Shown: positions 45,550 to 55,578, numbered from the stretch's first letter. The stretch is 64,000 nt of DNA from Diaporthe sp. PMI_573 (GCA_021399435.1 JAJTUP010000098.1:124001-188000), one strand, 5' to 3'. The notes: a model not told the origin generated them from the sequence alone. Made by a program: numbers and translations.

Positions 45550-48020
45550 TAGTGATGCATTTTTCTGTACACGTACGTACGTACGTACTGTATTTTGGGT
45601 AGCTGTACGTACGTACAACTTTTCTGTACGTACAAAATTGTACCATACAAATTTCCTCCTTCCTTTTTAGGCAATAGTTGAGTACGAGCATTCATACGGT
45701 CCTGGTCTCCTGTCACTCTAGTCTCCAACCACTGATTCCACTTCAGTACCAACCCCCAATATATCACCTGTCGACTGTAAGACACCTTCCCACTCGAAAT
45801 CTCCATTGGCAGAGGCCATCACACCATCCATCCAGACCTTCTTGCCCTGCGCATTCACAAACAACTCGAGGTACGAATCTTCAAGTTCCAGCCAGTCCTT
45901 CTCCTCAAGATCCGCCCAGCGCTTTTTATGCGCGTACTTCTGATCCTTAAGGCGATCTAATACGCGATCATTCATAAAAATGAAGGCCTGCATGTCCGCG
46001 TGCATGGGCGTAAGGCGATTTCGAGCTTTCGTGTGTTTGAACCTGATAGCAGAGAAACTTCGTTCTGAAGGTACGGAGTTTGCAAGCGTGTTCATTGCCT
46101 TCACAGCTACTCTAGCCAGAATCGAGCCCTGGTTGAGGAGGCACTGCCACGCCATTGCTGGCCTGAAACCATCGTCGTATACAGCGCTGTGCTTATTGAA
46201 TAAGCCGTCTGGGCCGCCTGTACGCATTCGGAAGTGTGTGAATTCGGAGAGGGCACGGTGATACTCGTCGTCATTTTCCAGCTGTTTCTGCAAATATTCT
46301 TGGACGCGTGCAAAGACGCTAGGCGGAAGTTTCGAGTTTGGACCTGTTTTATCAGGCCGGAGGGCATCGGCGATCCAATGTATATCGTACGTTTGCTTAT
46401 CAAGCCTAGCTTTGAATATAGCGTCAATATCGTCCCACGGAATATCAGGGAACTGATCAGCCTCTCTTCTCTCAGCCCATTTGCTTTTGATTTGCAGCCA
46501 GCGATTTACAACGTGTGCAATTCCCGCCCCATCAGCCTCAGAAGCGTGTTGAAAGTCGTTCACCGGTTTCAGCACAGCGATCGCAGCCTCGAGTTCTAGC
46601 CAGAAGCTGCTGTCTTTGATGATCCGAACCGCTTCGGGCAGGAGAACGGGGCAATCTTGAGATCGCAACTCATCCCGTACATCTTTTCGAACAGACCAGT
46701 CTCTGGCAGGGTCTCGAGAACGGAGGAGGGAGAAGAAAGAATTGTACTGGGAACCCCAGCGTGTAATTATACTGTTCGGAACGAGCAGGTTAGTATATCA
46801 ATTTCTCAGTCGCAGCTAACAATTCACCGGTACCTTCGGATCAGCGCGCGAGTTACTCCGTTCCACCTTGTGCGCTGGCACATTCTCAATCTTTGTAATT
46901 GTAATTTAGACCGTGAGAAGAACACGAGCAGGGTGCTGACGTTGTTAGAGATCCTCGAAGAAGGGAAGAAGAAGAATATCTTTAATCAGAAGCTGAAGGC
47001 CGTGAGAATCGCACAGAGAGAAGTTGATGTGTGAGAGCTCTGGGAATCCCCCTAGCAGGTTGTGTACAGAGCGCATCGTATTTTCGGTATCCGTACAGAT
47101 AGAATTGATCCTGGAGAGATCGCCGCCACACAGTTGCTGCATTTCTCCCCAGATCAGCCGCACCCAGTTCTCTGCCGTGTGCTGTTCGTCTCCCGTGTCA
47201 AGTGTTTTCCAGCAGAAGGCCGGGCCGTCTGGTACCTGTACCGAGATATTAACGATCCTGTGGCCCGAGACATTATCGGAGGCGTCAAATATGATGTTGA
47301 ACCATTCCGAGCTGGTAATACGTTTGAAAACCTCGTCATAGATTTCCTGATAGAACTCGGGAAGAATTCGCGTGATGACGGCACGGCTAGGGGGCTTCCA
47401 GCCTGGCTTGATGCGAGTGAAGAAATAACGCCAACGACGGCTCTCGAAGAGGCTGAAGGGGCGACCGCCGGCGATTACAGCAGCGGCGGCATCATAGGCG
47501 AAACTGCGGCTCTCGTCCTGAGAGATATGCTGAATTCCGACCTCCGTTATCTTCTTTTGTACAGCTTCAGAATATGAGGGAAGATAGCCGGCGTTATCTC
47601 GAGCTTGGCGCTCTTGTCGCTGCGTAGCTTGCCATTTGTCACACGCAGCGAGGTGCTCTTTCGGCCTCCCAACAGAGGTCGCTGCAAAGTCCTTCTGGCA
47701 GTGACGGCATCTGTATCGCTTGCTTTTCTTGGGGTTCGAGCGGCCGAGGTCGATAAACTGTCGCCAAATGAAGGCAGCGTCAGCTTTGGCAGGGGCCATC
47801 TTTTTTGGCAATGCGTTCAATTGGGGGAGAATGGCAGAGTAACGCTGAGTTGTTAAGCCGGCAAAGTTTTGTACAGCTCCGTACTCGTACGGCATGACCC
47901 ATAAATTACCTGATTTGGAATATAGTGGACTCAGTCGTACGTACATAGTACATGTACGTACATTTTCTTCCTGTACGTACGTACGTACAACAAGGTTGTA
48001 CAAACTGTACAACATCACTA
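45550..48020 (-). mobile_element. BED-finger hAT element with CGTA-rich ends
   Basis: The ends are TAGTGATG at 45550-45557 and CATCACTA at 48013-48020. Both are followed inward by palindromic runs of (CGTA)n and TGTAC (45568-45640 and 47935-47990). The element contains a two-exon transposase on the minus strand. The flanking 8 bp (AACACTAC and GTGGCAGG) do not match, so the two ends did not come from one simple insertion. Confidence 0.7.
45718..47799 (-). CDS. hAT transposase, two exons, one frameshift
   Basis: Start ATG 47799 (MAPAKADAAFIWRQFIDLG) was chosen because the zinc finger follows at once. The BED finger is YRCRHCQKDFAATSVGRPKE with HLAAC. The catalytic region has FNIIFDASDNVSGHRIVNIS, CTDTENTMRSVHNLL and NFSLCDSHGLQLLIKDIL. 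A 62-bp intron (46772-46833, with a TACTAAC branch point) joins to TRWGSQYNSFFSLLRSRDP. Exon 2 ends with the dimerisation domain (NSVPSERSFSAIRFKHTKAR) and stop 45718-45720. Near 46942 the frame shifts between LPFFEDL and SNNVSTLLVFFSRSKLQLQR. That is the only lesion I see, so inactivation is recent or an assembly error. Confidence 0.85.
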
Positions 48021-48541
48021 GTGGCAGGTCAGACGATCAAAAAGGCATCAGCTTGTCGGGTCTGCTCAATGCGATCGACGGCGTTGCCTCGCATGAGGGG
48101 AGGGTACTTATTATGACGACAAACAAGCCGGAAATACTGGACGACGCTCTGATCAGGCCGGGTCGTGTCGATATGCAAGTTGAGTTCACATATGCCACAG
48201 AGGAACAGGCGAGAGAGCTCTTCGAGAGGATGTACGAGGCCGACTCAAAAGGTTCTTTTACAGTATCGACAAACACAGACCACCACAACAGAGGGGATTT
48301 GGAAGGAGCTCCGGGTGGTTTCCTTGACATAAACGGGAAATATATAACCACCGAAGAGATGAAAAGGATCGCTGCCGATTTCGCGACCAAAATCCCCGCC
48401 GAGTTCTCCCCTGCAGAACTGCAGGAATTCCTACTGAAGAGGAAGAAAGATCCGCGTAGGGCACTAGCAGAGGTCGGCACTTGGGTGGACGGGATGTTGA
48501 GTCGGAACGCGAGCAAGAAGAAAGTGATGCAAGTTCAGTAA
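48021..48541 (+). pseudogene. BCS1-type AAA ATPase, 3' part only
   Basis: From the hAT edge the frame reads SGRSDDQKGISLSGLLNAID, then VLIMTTNKPEILDDALIRPG with RVDMQVEF. These are the Walker B-following region, sensor 1 (TTN) and arginine-finger segment of BCS1-like mitochondrial AAA ATPases, which fold and insert the Rieske protein. The C-terminus with FATKIPAEFSPAELQEFLL ends at TAA 48541. The transmembrane start, BCS1-specific domain, Walker A and Walker B are absent, so no function can remain. The missing half is not elsewhere in the window. Confidence 0.75.
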
Positions 48542-48881
48542 AGGACAGAGAAGCAACCGGTGGGCTGTCGTTGAAAGCATGAGACGGAGGACTGACTATC
48601 GAGAACCACGCAGTGCACCTAATCTGCTTGCAAAGTCCAAGTAAGTTACCAATAGCGTTCTGTCGAATTTCACTGAGACCAGTTACTAAATGAGTTTGAT
48701 TAACCACGAAGCTAGTTCATCGAGGAGCAGATTAAGCATATCTACGTTCTTAGATTTTTTTGTTATTTTTAGCCTGTTAGCCGTATTGTATAGATGTAGG
48801 AAAGCCAATATGGTAGGAATAATGCATTTAGGATTTAACTAATCGGAATCCACGATTTGGGCTTTAGACTGCGATTAACCC

Positions 48882-49251
48882 CTAGAGCCCGTCATCCTCA
48901 TCGTCATCGTCTATACCACCGCCGATGCAAGCAAAATCGGAGTTCAAATAAGGGTCCCACAAATGTTCAAAATCCTGGATGCTATCTACATGGTCGGAAG
49001 AGTTAATCCGAACTCTCTATTTGTATTCCGGCGGGTCTTTGCCCCGGGGAGCCGGGATGTGCCAATTAATATCGTGTATCAAATGCGATGATGGTTCTAA
49101 CAACACATTCAATTGTCGGATCCAGTCGTTCCACTTCTTGAGTAGGTTACCGGGTTTCTAGGGTTAAAAATAAGGAATCAAATAACAAAAACAACTTTGA
49201 ATCAAATTCTTCATCGAGGACCTTTCCATCTATACACTGCCACTGCTCCAT
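48882..49251 (-). pseudogene. Small two-exon gene of unknown function, one stop
   Basis: ATG 49251 opens exon 1 (49222-49251, MEQWQCIDGK). A 64-bp intron (49158-49221) with a weak GTCCTC donor and a good TTAACCCTAG acceptor leads to exon 2 (49157-48882). Joined, it has 101 codons: KPGNLLKKWNDWIRQLNVLL, then HDINWHIPAPRGKDPPEYK, one TAG, and a tail ending GGGIDDDDEDDGL. The coherent text, intron and acidic end suggest a former protein-coding gene. It starts 135 bp from the divergent gene at 49386. I do not recognise the family. Confidence 0.4.
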
Positions 49252-49385
49252 TTCCTAATTTAAGAATCCTTGTTTAAAAAAGTAGTAAAATAGACACTAA
49301 ACGATGTAAGATGAACAAAATTAGATTCTGGGACACACCTTATAATGCAATATAAAAAGATAAATGGAATTCCACATTGTACAGT
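49252..49385. promoter_or_regulatory. Duplicated divergent promoter, copy 1
   Basis: This 134-bp region lies between two divergent starts. Its parts TTTCCTAATTTAAGAAT, CTTGTTT, TGCAATATAAAAAG and AAATGGAATTCC recur in order at about 51870-51995. TATAAAAAG at about 49352 is TATA-like for the plus-strand gene. Confidence 0.5.
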
Positions 49386-49697
49386 ATGTCGAAATTTAAA
49401 CCAGGAAAATCTTTTCATCCTACAACTAAATCGAAAATGGCACAAAATTTAAACCAAAGCTCAGCTGACACAGAGACCATCGAGAATGACGTGAATAGTC
49501 CACGATTAATACAATCACGACGAACCACGGCAGGAAATGGTGATGATAAACTTTTTGAACCCCTACAAAAGCTGACCGGCGAAGGCACGCTGGCCAGCAT
49601 ATCCCTCAACCAGTTTGCCGAAAACGATGCGATTACCAACGTTGAAAAACAACAAACCCCAGACAATTCTGATATACACAATACACGGTACCTTTAG
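49386..49697 (+). CDS. Small unrecognised gene, paralog 1
   Basis: The 103-codon frame starts at 49386 (MSKFKPGKSFHPTTKSKMAQ) or, by comparison with paralog 2, at 49437 (MAQNLN). It shares the order MAQNLN, DDKLFE, KLTGEGTLAS, QFAEN and TNVEKQQ with the ORF at 52053. It is polar, has no signal peptide or membrane segment, and is rich in Asn, Thr and Gln. The C-terminus seems replaced: after about 49690 the sequence is a BAH-gene fragment on the opposite strand. Confidence 0.4.
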   Translation: MSKFKPGKSFHPTTKSKMAQNLNQSSADTETIENDVNSPRLIQSRRTTAGNGDDKLFEPLQKLTGEGTLASISLNQFAENDAITNVEKQQTPDNSDIHNTRYL

Positions 49698-49865
49698 GAA
49701 GCTCGTCCGGCCAGTACACCCAGCAGACACGTGCATAGACGTGCCGTTCATCGCTTGCGCGAATCTCCAAAATCCGGGAAACCCACTCCTGCTCTTTATT
49801 GCTGTCAACGCTGTTCTCATTTGAGACAAAGACATAGTCGTCAATGGAGAATTTGCAACCGTTTG
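49690..49865 (-). pseudogene. Second BAH-domain gene fragment
   Basis: The minus-strand text after an acceptor (TGATAG, 49866-49871) reads NGCKFSIDDYVFVSNEN, then EWVSRILEIRASDERHVYAR with VCWVYWPDELPKGT. This is the first half of a BAH domain, one exon long, and covers the same segment as 3848-4017 plus the next strand. It stops where paralog 1 begins to match its duplicate. No first exon is visible. Confidence 0.6.
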
Positions 49866-49873
49866 CTATCAGT

Positions 49874-50530
49874 TGGATTAGAGCGGTGTTTCAGTTAGTT
49901 AACTAAGCATTACAGGATAGTTAGGTACATACAAAGCAAGCTATTTACCGCACTGCAAATGTCTCTAGCTAGCCAGGCTAGACCTGGCATGTTCTAGTCC
50001 TGTCTTGGAACAGTGTGCATGCATTAGTAAGTGGTGTAGGCAAAACTCACGTAGCACAAAGGCGTGCGTTTCCAGCCATCAACACAGCTTTCGAGGTTTC
50101 ACGGTCGGCTCAGGATTCGCAGCACAGGTGCTTCGAGAGAATCCACATTGTCTTTGGAACAGTTACCGACTTACCTTGCAGGGGTAGTTCTTTAAGTAAA
50201 AAACAAAAAGACTTGTAAAGGAATCTTCGAAGTCTAGTAAATCATCTAATCCTTAGCCTATCCGAACTAGTGCCATATCAGAAATAAGATGCAAAAACAT
50301 ACATTCCGGCATCAAGTTATAATTAAACTAGACTCGCAAGACCGGCTCCCTATCAGTCGAAGGACTTTCAGTAAACGCCCAGCTAGGTGATTCTGATCGA
50401 GAACACAAATAGCAGAATGGTGCTTTCCATTATCTCTTCATCCGAGAGAAACGCCCTCCAGGTGAAAGTATTTAAACCCATCTCCCCTCCTGCTCACCGA
50501 ACGCTCCCAAAAGTGGCGCTAAAAGATTTG
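49874..50530. other. AT-rich non-coding stretch
   Basis: No frame has a recognisable motif. A GTAAGT-like donor on the minus strand near 50176 could be a remnant of the BAH gene's first exon, but the coding text around it is not convincing. Confidence 0.3.
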
Positions 50531-50535
50531 CGCCG

Positions 50536-51324
50536 CTAAGGATCCCGACACATTTCCTTCACAACATCTTCATCAATATAAAGCTTTTGTCGGTCAGCTG
50601 TATGACCTTGGAAAACCTTCTCTTCATGGTTCCAGAGTAGCTCAACTTGTAACATCCCCGCAGGCCGGACTTTAATGGAAAATTGGTGTTTTTGTTGGCA
50701 TAAACCGTCCCAGATATTTTTAATCTTTTCCCCATCTCCGTGCCAGTATCCAGCCCGCCGATTCCACTTGAATAGCCTCCCTGTTCCATCAAGTATCTGT
50801 TCCAGGCGAATATGTTGGCCTAGTCTGGGTTCCGAGGCATATCTTGCATTTCTTGGGCATCGTCTCTGTCGTTTCGCCAGTGGCTTTCCTTCTTGTATTT
50901 GACGAGAATGTTCCCGCGTTCTGGTACAACCCGATGGACTGGCCGATGTATTCTGGTGCTGTCGGGGTTCCACGGGTTCTGCACGAGTAGTCTCTATACA
51001 CTCGTGTTTGTAGTCGCTGAAGCTCTTTAGGGAACCCTTGATACGGTGATGCTGGTTATCGAAGGGATTTATTGACACTCTGGAGAGGGACTCGTGCTCG
51101 GACATTAATGCATCGATATATTCAACGCTGAATGTGATGGAAGACGTTTCCTGCTGATCATTATATCTTTCGCCGTTTAGGAAGAGCGAATGCGACTCTT
51201 CGTCGATGCTGTAGATCGAACGGTAAATGAATTCAGAGGTTAGCCACCCGTTTTCCTGCTGGTCCCTCAGAATCCGCGAGTTCTTTTGGTGAACATCGGT
51301 AGTGGCAGCCTCATCTATCCTCAT
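50536..51324 (-). CDS. Hypothetical 262-residue protein
   Basis: The intact frame from ATG 51324 has a polar N-terminus (ITFSVEYIDALMSEHESLSR), a basic low-complexity middle with KPLAKRQRRCPRNARY that could act as a nuclear signal, and an ordered C-terminus with GRLFKWNRRAGYWHGDGEK and VELLWNHEEKVFQGH. No family is recognised. Its ATG overlaps the stop of the upstream ORF (ATGA), and a TAA lies directly before it. The two may be exons of one gene, or one gene split by a frameshift. Confidence 0.4.
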   Translation of the reverse strand: MRIDEAATTDVHQKNSRILRDQQENGWLTSEFIYRSIYSIDEESHSLFLNGERYNDQQETSSITFSVEYIDALMSEHESLSRVSINPFDNQHHRIKGSLKSFSDYKHECIETTRAEPVEPRQHQNTSASPSGCTRTREHSRQIQEGKPLAKRQRRCPRNARYASEPRLGQHIRLEQILDGTGRLFKWNRRAGYWHGDGEKIKNIWDGLCQQKHQFSIKVRPAGMLQVELLWNHEEKVFQGHTADRQKLYIDEDVVKEMCRDP

Positions 51325-51641
51325 TTATCATCAACTGCAGAGCATGAAGGTTTCTCAGTATCCGGCTGCTGGGCAGATACTCCTAGCTTAGCGGGTTGGA
51401 CAGTCTCGGAGCCTGTCGTATGGTAGCAGACGATGCCGTGATCAGTGCGTTCTGAACAGTTCAATTTCGTAATAGTGGGAATAGGGAAAGCTCGAGTACT
51501 CTTGGAAGAACCTTTGAGCTTCCCTGCCGCGCGACCCAACGCCTTCTGAACCAGCCCCTTGATATGAGCAACGTTCGATTTGGTATCCTTACGTAGACCC
51601 CTGCTATTCACTACGTAGACCATGACGTTAAAACAGACCAA
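51321..51641 (-). CDS. Hypothetical 106-residue ORF upstream of 50536-51324
   Basis: The frame includes NVAHIKGLVQKALGRAAGKL and a short Ser/Thr-rich end. It overlaps the next ORF by 4 bp. No family is recognised. It could be the N-terminal exon of the same gene if an intron spans the overlap; no clear donor was seen. Confidence 0.3.
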   Translation of the reverse strand: MVCFNVMVYVVNSRGLRKDTKSNVAHIKGLVQKALGRAAGKLKGSSKSTRAFPIPTITKLNCSERTDHGIVCYHTTGSETVQPAKLGVSAQQPDTEKPSCSAVDDK

Positions 51642-51844
51642 GTTGTCTTGGATTTACGCACTGCTGGATAATACTGTAAACAATAATATTGGCCCTCATA
51701 TTTTGAGAGTACTGTCAGTAATGGGCATCACCGTGGTTGATATTGTAGCTAGGTCTGGATTATATACCCTGCGATAATTTAATGGAGAAACAGTCCCTTG
51801 ATTCTAATTTAGAAAGCAAAATCGAAACTTATAACTCCTGGGAC

Positions 51845-52052
51845 GAGGTTAGTTACAGCAACTACACCGTTTCCTAATTTAAGAATTCTTGTTTCCAAAG
51901 GTAGTATAACAGACAGTTAACAATGCAAAGCTGACGTTCTTAAATCCTGAGAAAGACCTTACATTGCAATATAAAAAGGTAAATGGAATTCCGCATTAGA
52001 TTTCCGAATCTAAAGCTCACAATTCTTTTCATGCTATATATGTCAATCGAAG
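51845..52052. promoter_or_regulatory. Duplicated divergent promoter, copy 2
   Basis: This matches copy 1 in order and spacing. On the minus-strand side the start codon equivalent (CAT at 49249-49251) has become CGT, followed by stops, so only the plus-strand gene is still served. TATAAAAAG is conserved near 51970. Confidence 0.5.
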
Positions 52053-52355
52053 ATGGCGCAGAACTTAAATCGAAACTCAAATCACGCAGAGATAATCAAG
52101 AATGCTGTGGACAAGCCAGGGTCAATAAATTCAGGCATGACCACGGCAAGGAATGATGGAGATAAACATTTTGAATCCGCACCAAAGCTGATCGGCAAGG
52201 GCACCGTGGCCAGCAAAGCCGTCAAACAATATGCCGAAAACAATGCATTTACCAATGTTGAAGAACAACAAGCCCTGAGCAATTCTGATGCTCAAGATAA
52301 GGAAACGCACATATCCAGCGAGGAGCTTTTCATCCGGACTTCTACGGAATTCTAA
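52053..52355 (+). CDS. Small unrecognised gene, paralog 2
   Basis: The 100-codon frame aligns with paralog 1 along MAQNLN, DKHFE, KLIGKGTVAS, QYAENNAFTNVEEQQ and NSDAQD, roughly half of positions by eye. It continues with THISSEELFIRTSTEF to TAA. No signal peptide or known domain is present. Substitutions with no frame loss over 85 codons hint at past selection on the protein. Confidence 0.45.
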   Translation: MAQNLNRNSNHAEIIKNAVDKPGSINSGMTTARNDGDKHFESAPKLIGKGTVASKAVKQYAENNAFTNVEEQQALSNSDAQDKETHISSEELFIRTSTEF

Positions 52356-52672
52356 ACTTTCCCAAACACACTGCTTAAAAGATAGTAATGCATTATAATA
52401 AAATACTGTACCATGTCCCACAAAAATGGACATGCTGTAAAGAGTACGAAGAAGGAGTCCTTGTTGTTTGCGGCCAAAGGTGAAACTCGCCAGTTTTAGT
52501 AAGCAGAAGTACACTGGAAAGGCTTTTTCAGAATACCAATTCATCGGCTGGATTGGAAGGATGCTTTGTTACATATAACGTAATAGTTAATAACTAACCA
52601 CATATAAGCGATGATTAGAGACCATTGATATATATGCGATGTCTTGCGTGGCCACAACAGGTGAGGACTAAA

Positions 52673-52915
52673 CTATGGGGAACAGTAAGGACCATCTTGG
52701 CTTAGAACGCAGTAAGTAGTGCCACCACAAACCGCAGAAAGTTGCCACTGTCCTTTGAAATCACATATATACATAGACCCGTCTGGCGCTTCGTTACCAT
52801 CACGATCGGTAATGACGGGATGACCGCCACCGCAGCCCCAAGTGTTGGTAACGCACGGCTCGGATGCTGCAAGGTTGAGTGCAGCAAGCCCGAGAAGAAT
52901 AGAGGCAGTATACAT
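52673..52915 (-). CDS. Small secreted cysteine-rich protein
   Basis: The 80-residue product starts MYTASILLGLAALNLAASEP, a typical signal peptide with probable cleavage after ALNLAASE or nearby. The mature part of about 60 residues has six cysteines (in CVTNTWGC, YICDF, AVC, YCVL and YCSP), enough for three disulfides. Short, secreted and cysteine-rich is the profile of fungal effector or antimicrobial-like peptides. No family is recognised. A C-rich tract upstream is absent; AT-rich DNA flanks both sides. Start ATG at 52913-52915 is the only one consistent with a signal peptide. Confidence 0.6.
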   Translation of the reverse strand: MYTASILLGLAALNLAASEPCVTNTWGCGGGHPVITDRDGNEAPDGSMYICDFKGQWQLSAVCGGTTYCVLSQDGPYCSP

Positions 52916-53399
52916 TGTCGCTTGTTAGACCTAAAGAATCCGATCTCGAGTATAGAAGTTTGCTTGAGTAGGGCAATGCTGAATAGGGTTATAGAATGAA
53001 ATGGATGACAGAAAACGAACAATATTGAGTGGCGTGGAGCTGGGTTTATATATTCTATTTCCGACGAGATCTTAATTTGGAAATCTTATATGGAGAATAA
53101 GGGAACGTAGGCTTGCCGTCTCACCGTCACATGAAGGAGTTGAGATTATGTTAAATATTAGTCATTGACAATGCTTACACCTGCGATCCAGCTTCAGCGA
53201 GAGCAGAGTACCGGTATTGGGGTTCCACGGCGCTGTCTCGGGAACCAAGTGTTTTGAATTTTGAGATCAGGCTCACAGACACCAAAGTTCATTCAACTCT
53301 GTAATAAAGCTAGCTCTGACGTATAAGGATTGTACACAAATATTGTGCTCAAGGCGAGATAAAAAGAGGTGTTTAATATTCATGAGTTCTTATTTCATT

Positions 53400-53811
53400 A
53401 ACCTCTGCAAGTTGCCATGAGGACGGGGAAGGGGACAAGGCCGATGCCGAAGAGGAGCCGAAAGAAGCCTGCAATTGTGGACGATAAGATGTCTAGTGAG
53501 GACTGGGCAGTGATTGCAGAGTACCTGGCCATACTGAAGCCGCTAAAGATAGCCACGAAGCGTCTAGAAGGCAGACCTGAAGAGGGTATGGAAAGCCTGG
53601 TTTTAGCATTGATTCCTACTGACAGGACTATAGGGAAATACGGTGCAATCTGGGAAGTTCTACTAACTATGGAGTGGCTTCTCAAGCTTTTGGAGGAGTG
53701 CATACTGTATATCGCATTTATGGGATAGCGGACTCGGGATGGTAAACTTTCTGAGATATCGTGCCACTGTGCATCGATGCCGCGGACTCTTAAGTCCAGA
53801 TGCCGGCACAT
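53400..53811 (+). pseudogene. hAT transposase middle-region fragment
   Basis: The frame from 53417 reads SSEDWAVIAEYLAILKPLKI, then ATKRLEGRPEEG and GAIWEVLLTMEWLLKLLEE. This is the helical insertion region between catalytic Asp and Glu in fungal hAT transposases. It stops at 53728 and no catalytic or dimerisation region is nearby. Confidence 0.6.
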
Positions 53812-54169
53812 AGGCCTATGAATAACCTACAACCACTTGGAATATTGCACTTTACTTTTATTTAATACGTCATTGTGTATCTTTTAAGCAGTGTACTTAT
53901 AAAAGTTAGGAATTCCGTATAGGTCTAATTCGTGGCTTTGTGTATATTTATGCATTTTTTTAAGGCCCCGGGGTAGAGTACTTTTCTGATAGCTGCAGAG
54001 CAAAATGTACCTGATTCCGCAAACAGAAATATGGAAGCCCCGTAGTGCAGTATATATTCCAGTTGGGAAACTTGCTACTGTATACTGTTCACATGATCAG
54101 TGCCACTGTTTCGCAAGTTTTACTTATAACACCTGTGCTGCATCATTGCTCATAGTCTCCCACTGCCAA

Positions 54170-54543
54170 ATGGATCCAGAAGCTCGAAGTATAGTGGTAA
54201 AAAGAGCTAAGCGTGAACGTGAGATGTTTTGAAAGCGACTACGAACGATTCTGAAAAAGGTGGAAGGACTTCATAGTTACTCAATGCGGGGGGAGGTGTT
54301 CCTCGCCGTTCACAAGAATGCAAAGTTTTACGTATTTTCCTCGAATCCAGGAAACAAAAGCTGGCCGCCGCCTTTGAGCGACATTGTCAGTCCAGACATA
54401 GCCTTCATTATCAATCTTGGGCGCTAACTGATCGTCAGATGCTCACATATCCATTGCCCGAAATTCATCATCCAACTAAACCCTGTAGTGCACAAGGAGA
54501 ATGGCAAGAAGCCATTGATGAGGACAGCTCTACAGATTGTTGA
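54170..54543 (+). pseudogene. Mini MADS-like (SRF-type) gene with one stop
   Basis: Exon 1 (54170-54385) encodes MDPEARSIVVKRAKREREMF, TGA (54230), then KRLRTILKKVEGLHSYSMRG and EVFLAVHKNAKFYVFSS. A 53-bp intron (54386-54438, GCTAAC branch point) leads to exon 2 (54439-54543) with MLTYPLPEIHHP. The layout (basic helix KRxxTILKK, then beta strands EVFLAVHKNAKFYVF, then SWPPPLSDI and YPLP) matches small fungal MADS-box-like proteins that bind DNA as dimers. Total length is 106 codons. The single TGA is the only lesion; it could be a recent mutation or a sequencing error. Confidence 0.5.
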
Positions 54544-55578
54544 AAGCTTTAACTATTCCCTAATTTACGGTTCTGGATAAAGTTCCCTTCTCATCATATG
54601 TATGCGGATGATGCTCTCACCGTGGAAATGTCCTGGATTCAAAGAGTAATTAAAACCGTTTTTTCTTCATCTTTGGTTCGAGCCGCAGGATCCAGGTTAA
54701 CTACTGGAGTCAGGAACCGGATTTATTTCAGGTCATCTTCAAAGGAACTGACCTGGGTTTTCCACAAAGACGGGAAATGGGTACTCAATACTATCTCCCC
54801 GGCTTTCTTTCACAGGGCTGACATCTACCCGGAAGATAGAGAATATGATTTCGTAGCATATGGAGAAGAACACCTCGCTCAAAACTGCCGTGGCTGAAAT
54901 CTCCGCACCGCATTTCAGCTGAAATTTTATTAGACCGTTTTGATTGGCGCGGCGGAGAAAGTCGGGTAGGGTCAATGCGGAGCTGAATGCTGGAGCGTGT
55001 TCAAAATCCCGCAGCATGCTGGCCCTTATGTCAGCGTTTGCCAGTCCCAACTACTTACTTGGTTGGTGCCAGCAGGGAGCACCAAACCAAAAACAGAAAC
55101 GGGGAGATCCATGAAACACTAGGTGGCCGGGTCGCTGGATAGGGAGGATAGAGTCGTGCCACCCGCCATCCAACTTCCTAGGTATCTTGATGTGCATACC
55201 ATTCCTGTTTAGTCCCCTTCCTTTGCATCGAGCTACTTTCAATATGTGCCTATAGACTGTGTATAGTGTGAAATTTCACATGCTTTCGTGACTCTCAGAG
55301 CACCCATATGCGGTCACTAAGCAAGCCTGCCGCCTATATTGCTGATCAAGCCGAACGCAAAGTCAGGAATTTCGTCAATCAGTGACTTCAAGCCGTCATA
55401 TTCCCGCGCGTCCTCCACAATGCAGGCGTAGTGCAGCGTGACCATGTCTCGAATCTTGTCATCCGGAACACATGTCGCTTAGAGAACCAGGAGTGGCAAC
55501 AACCTCGATATACGGCTGCACCTTAGAATAAACATCAAAACCCCTATACCTCCCGGACGGGATACATGATCCAGCCTC
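54544..55578. other. Spacer with one unassigned ORF
   Basis: A 99-codon frame at 54598-54897 (plus) contains LTWVFHKDGKWVLNTISPAF but no recognised domain. The rest appears non-coding. Confidence 0.3.

Noticed and set aside
45568..45640. CGTA/GTAC runs as a CRISPR-like or centromeric array
   Set aside because: Units are four bases with no spacers, and they recur only at the two ends of the hAT element.
50536..51641. The overlapping ORFs as a bacterial-type operon
   Set aside because: The 4-bp overlap is more simply explained by a missed intron or frameshift in a fungal gene; nothing else is bacterial here.
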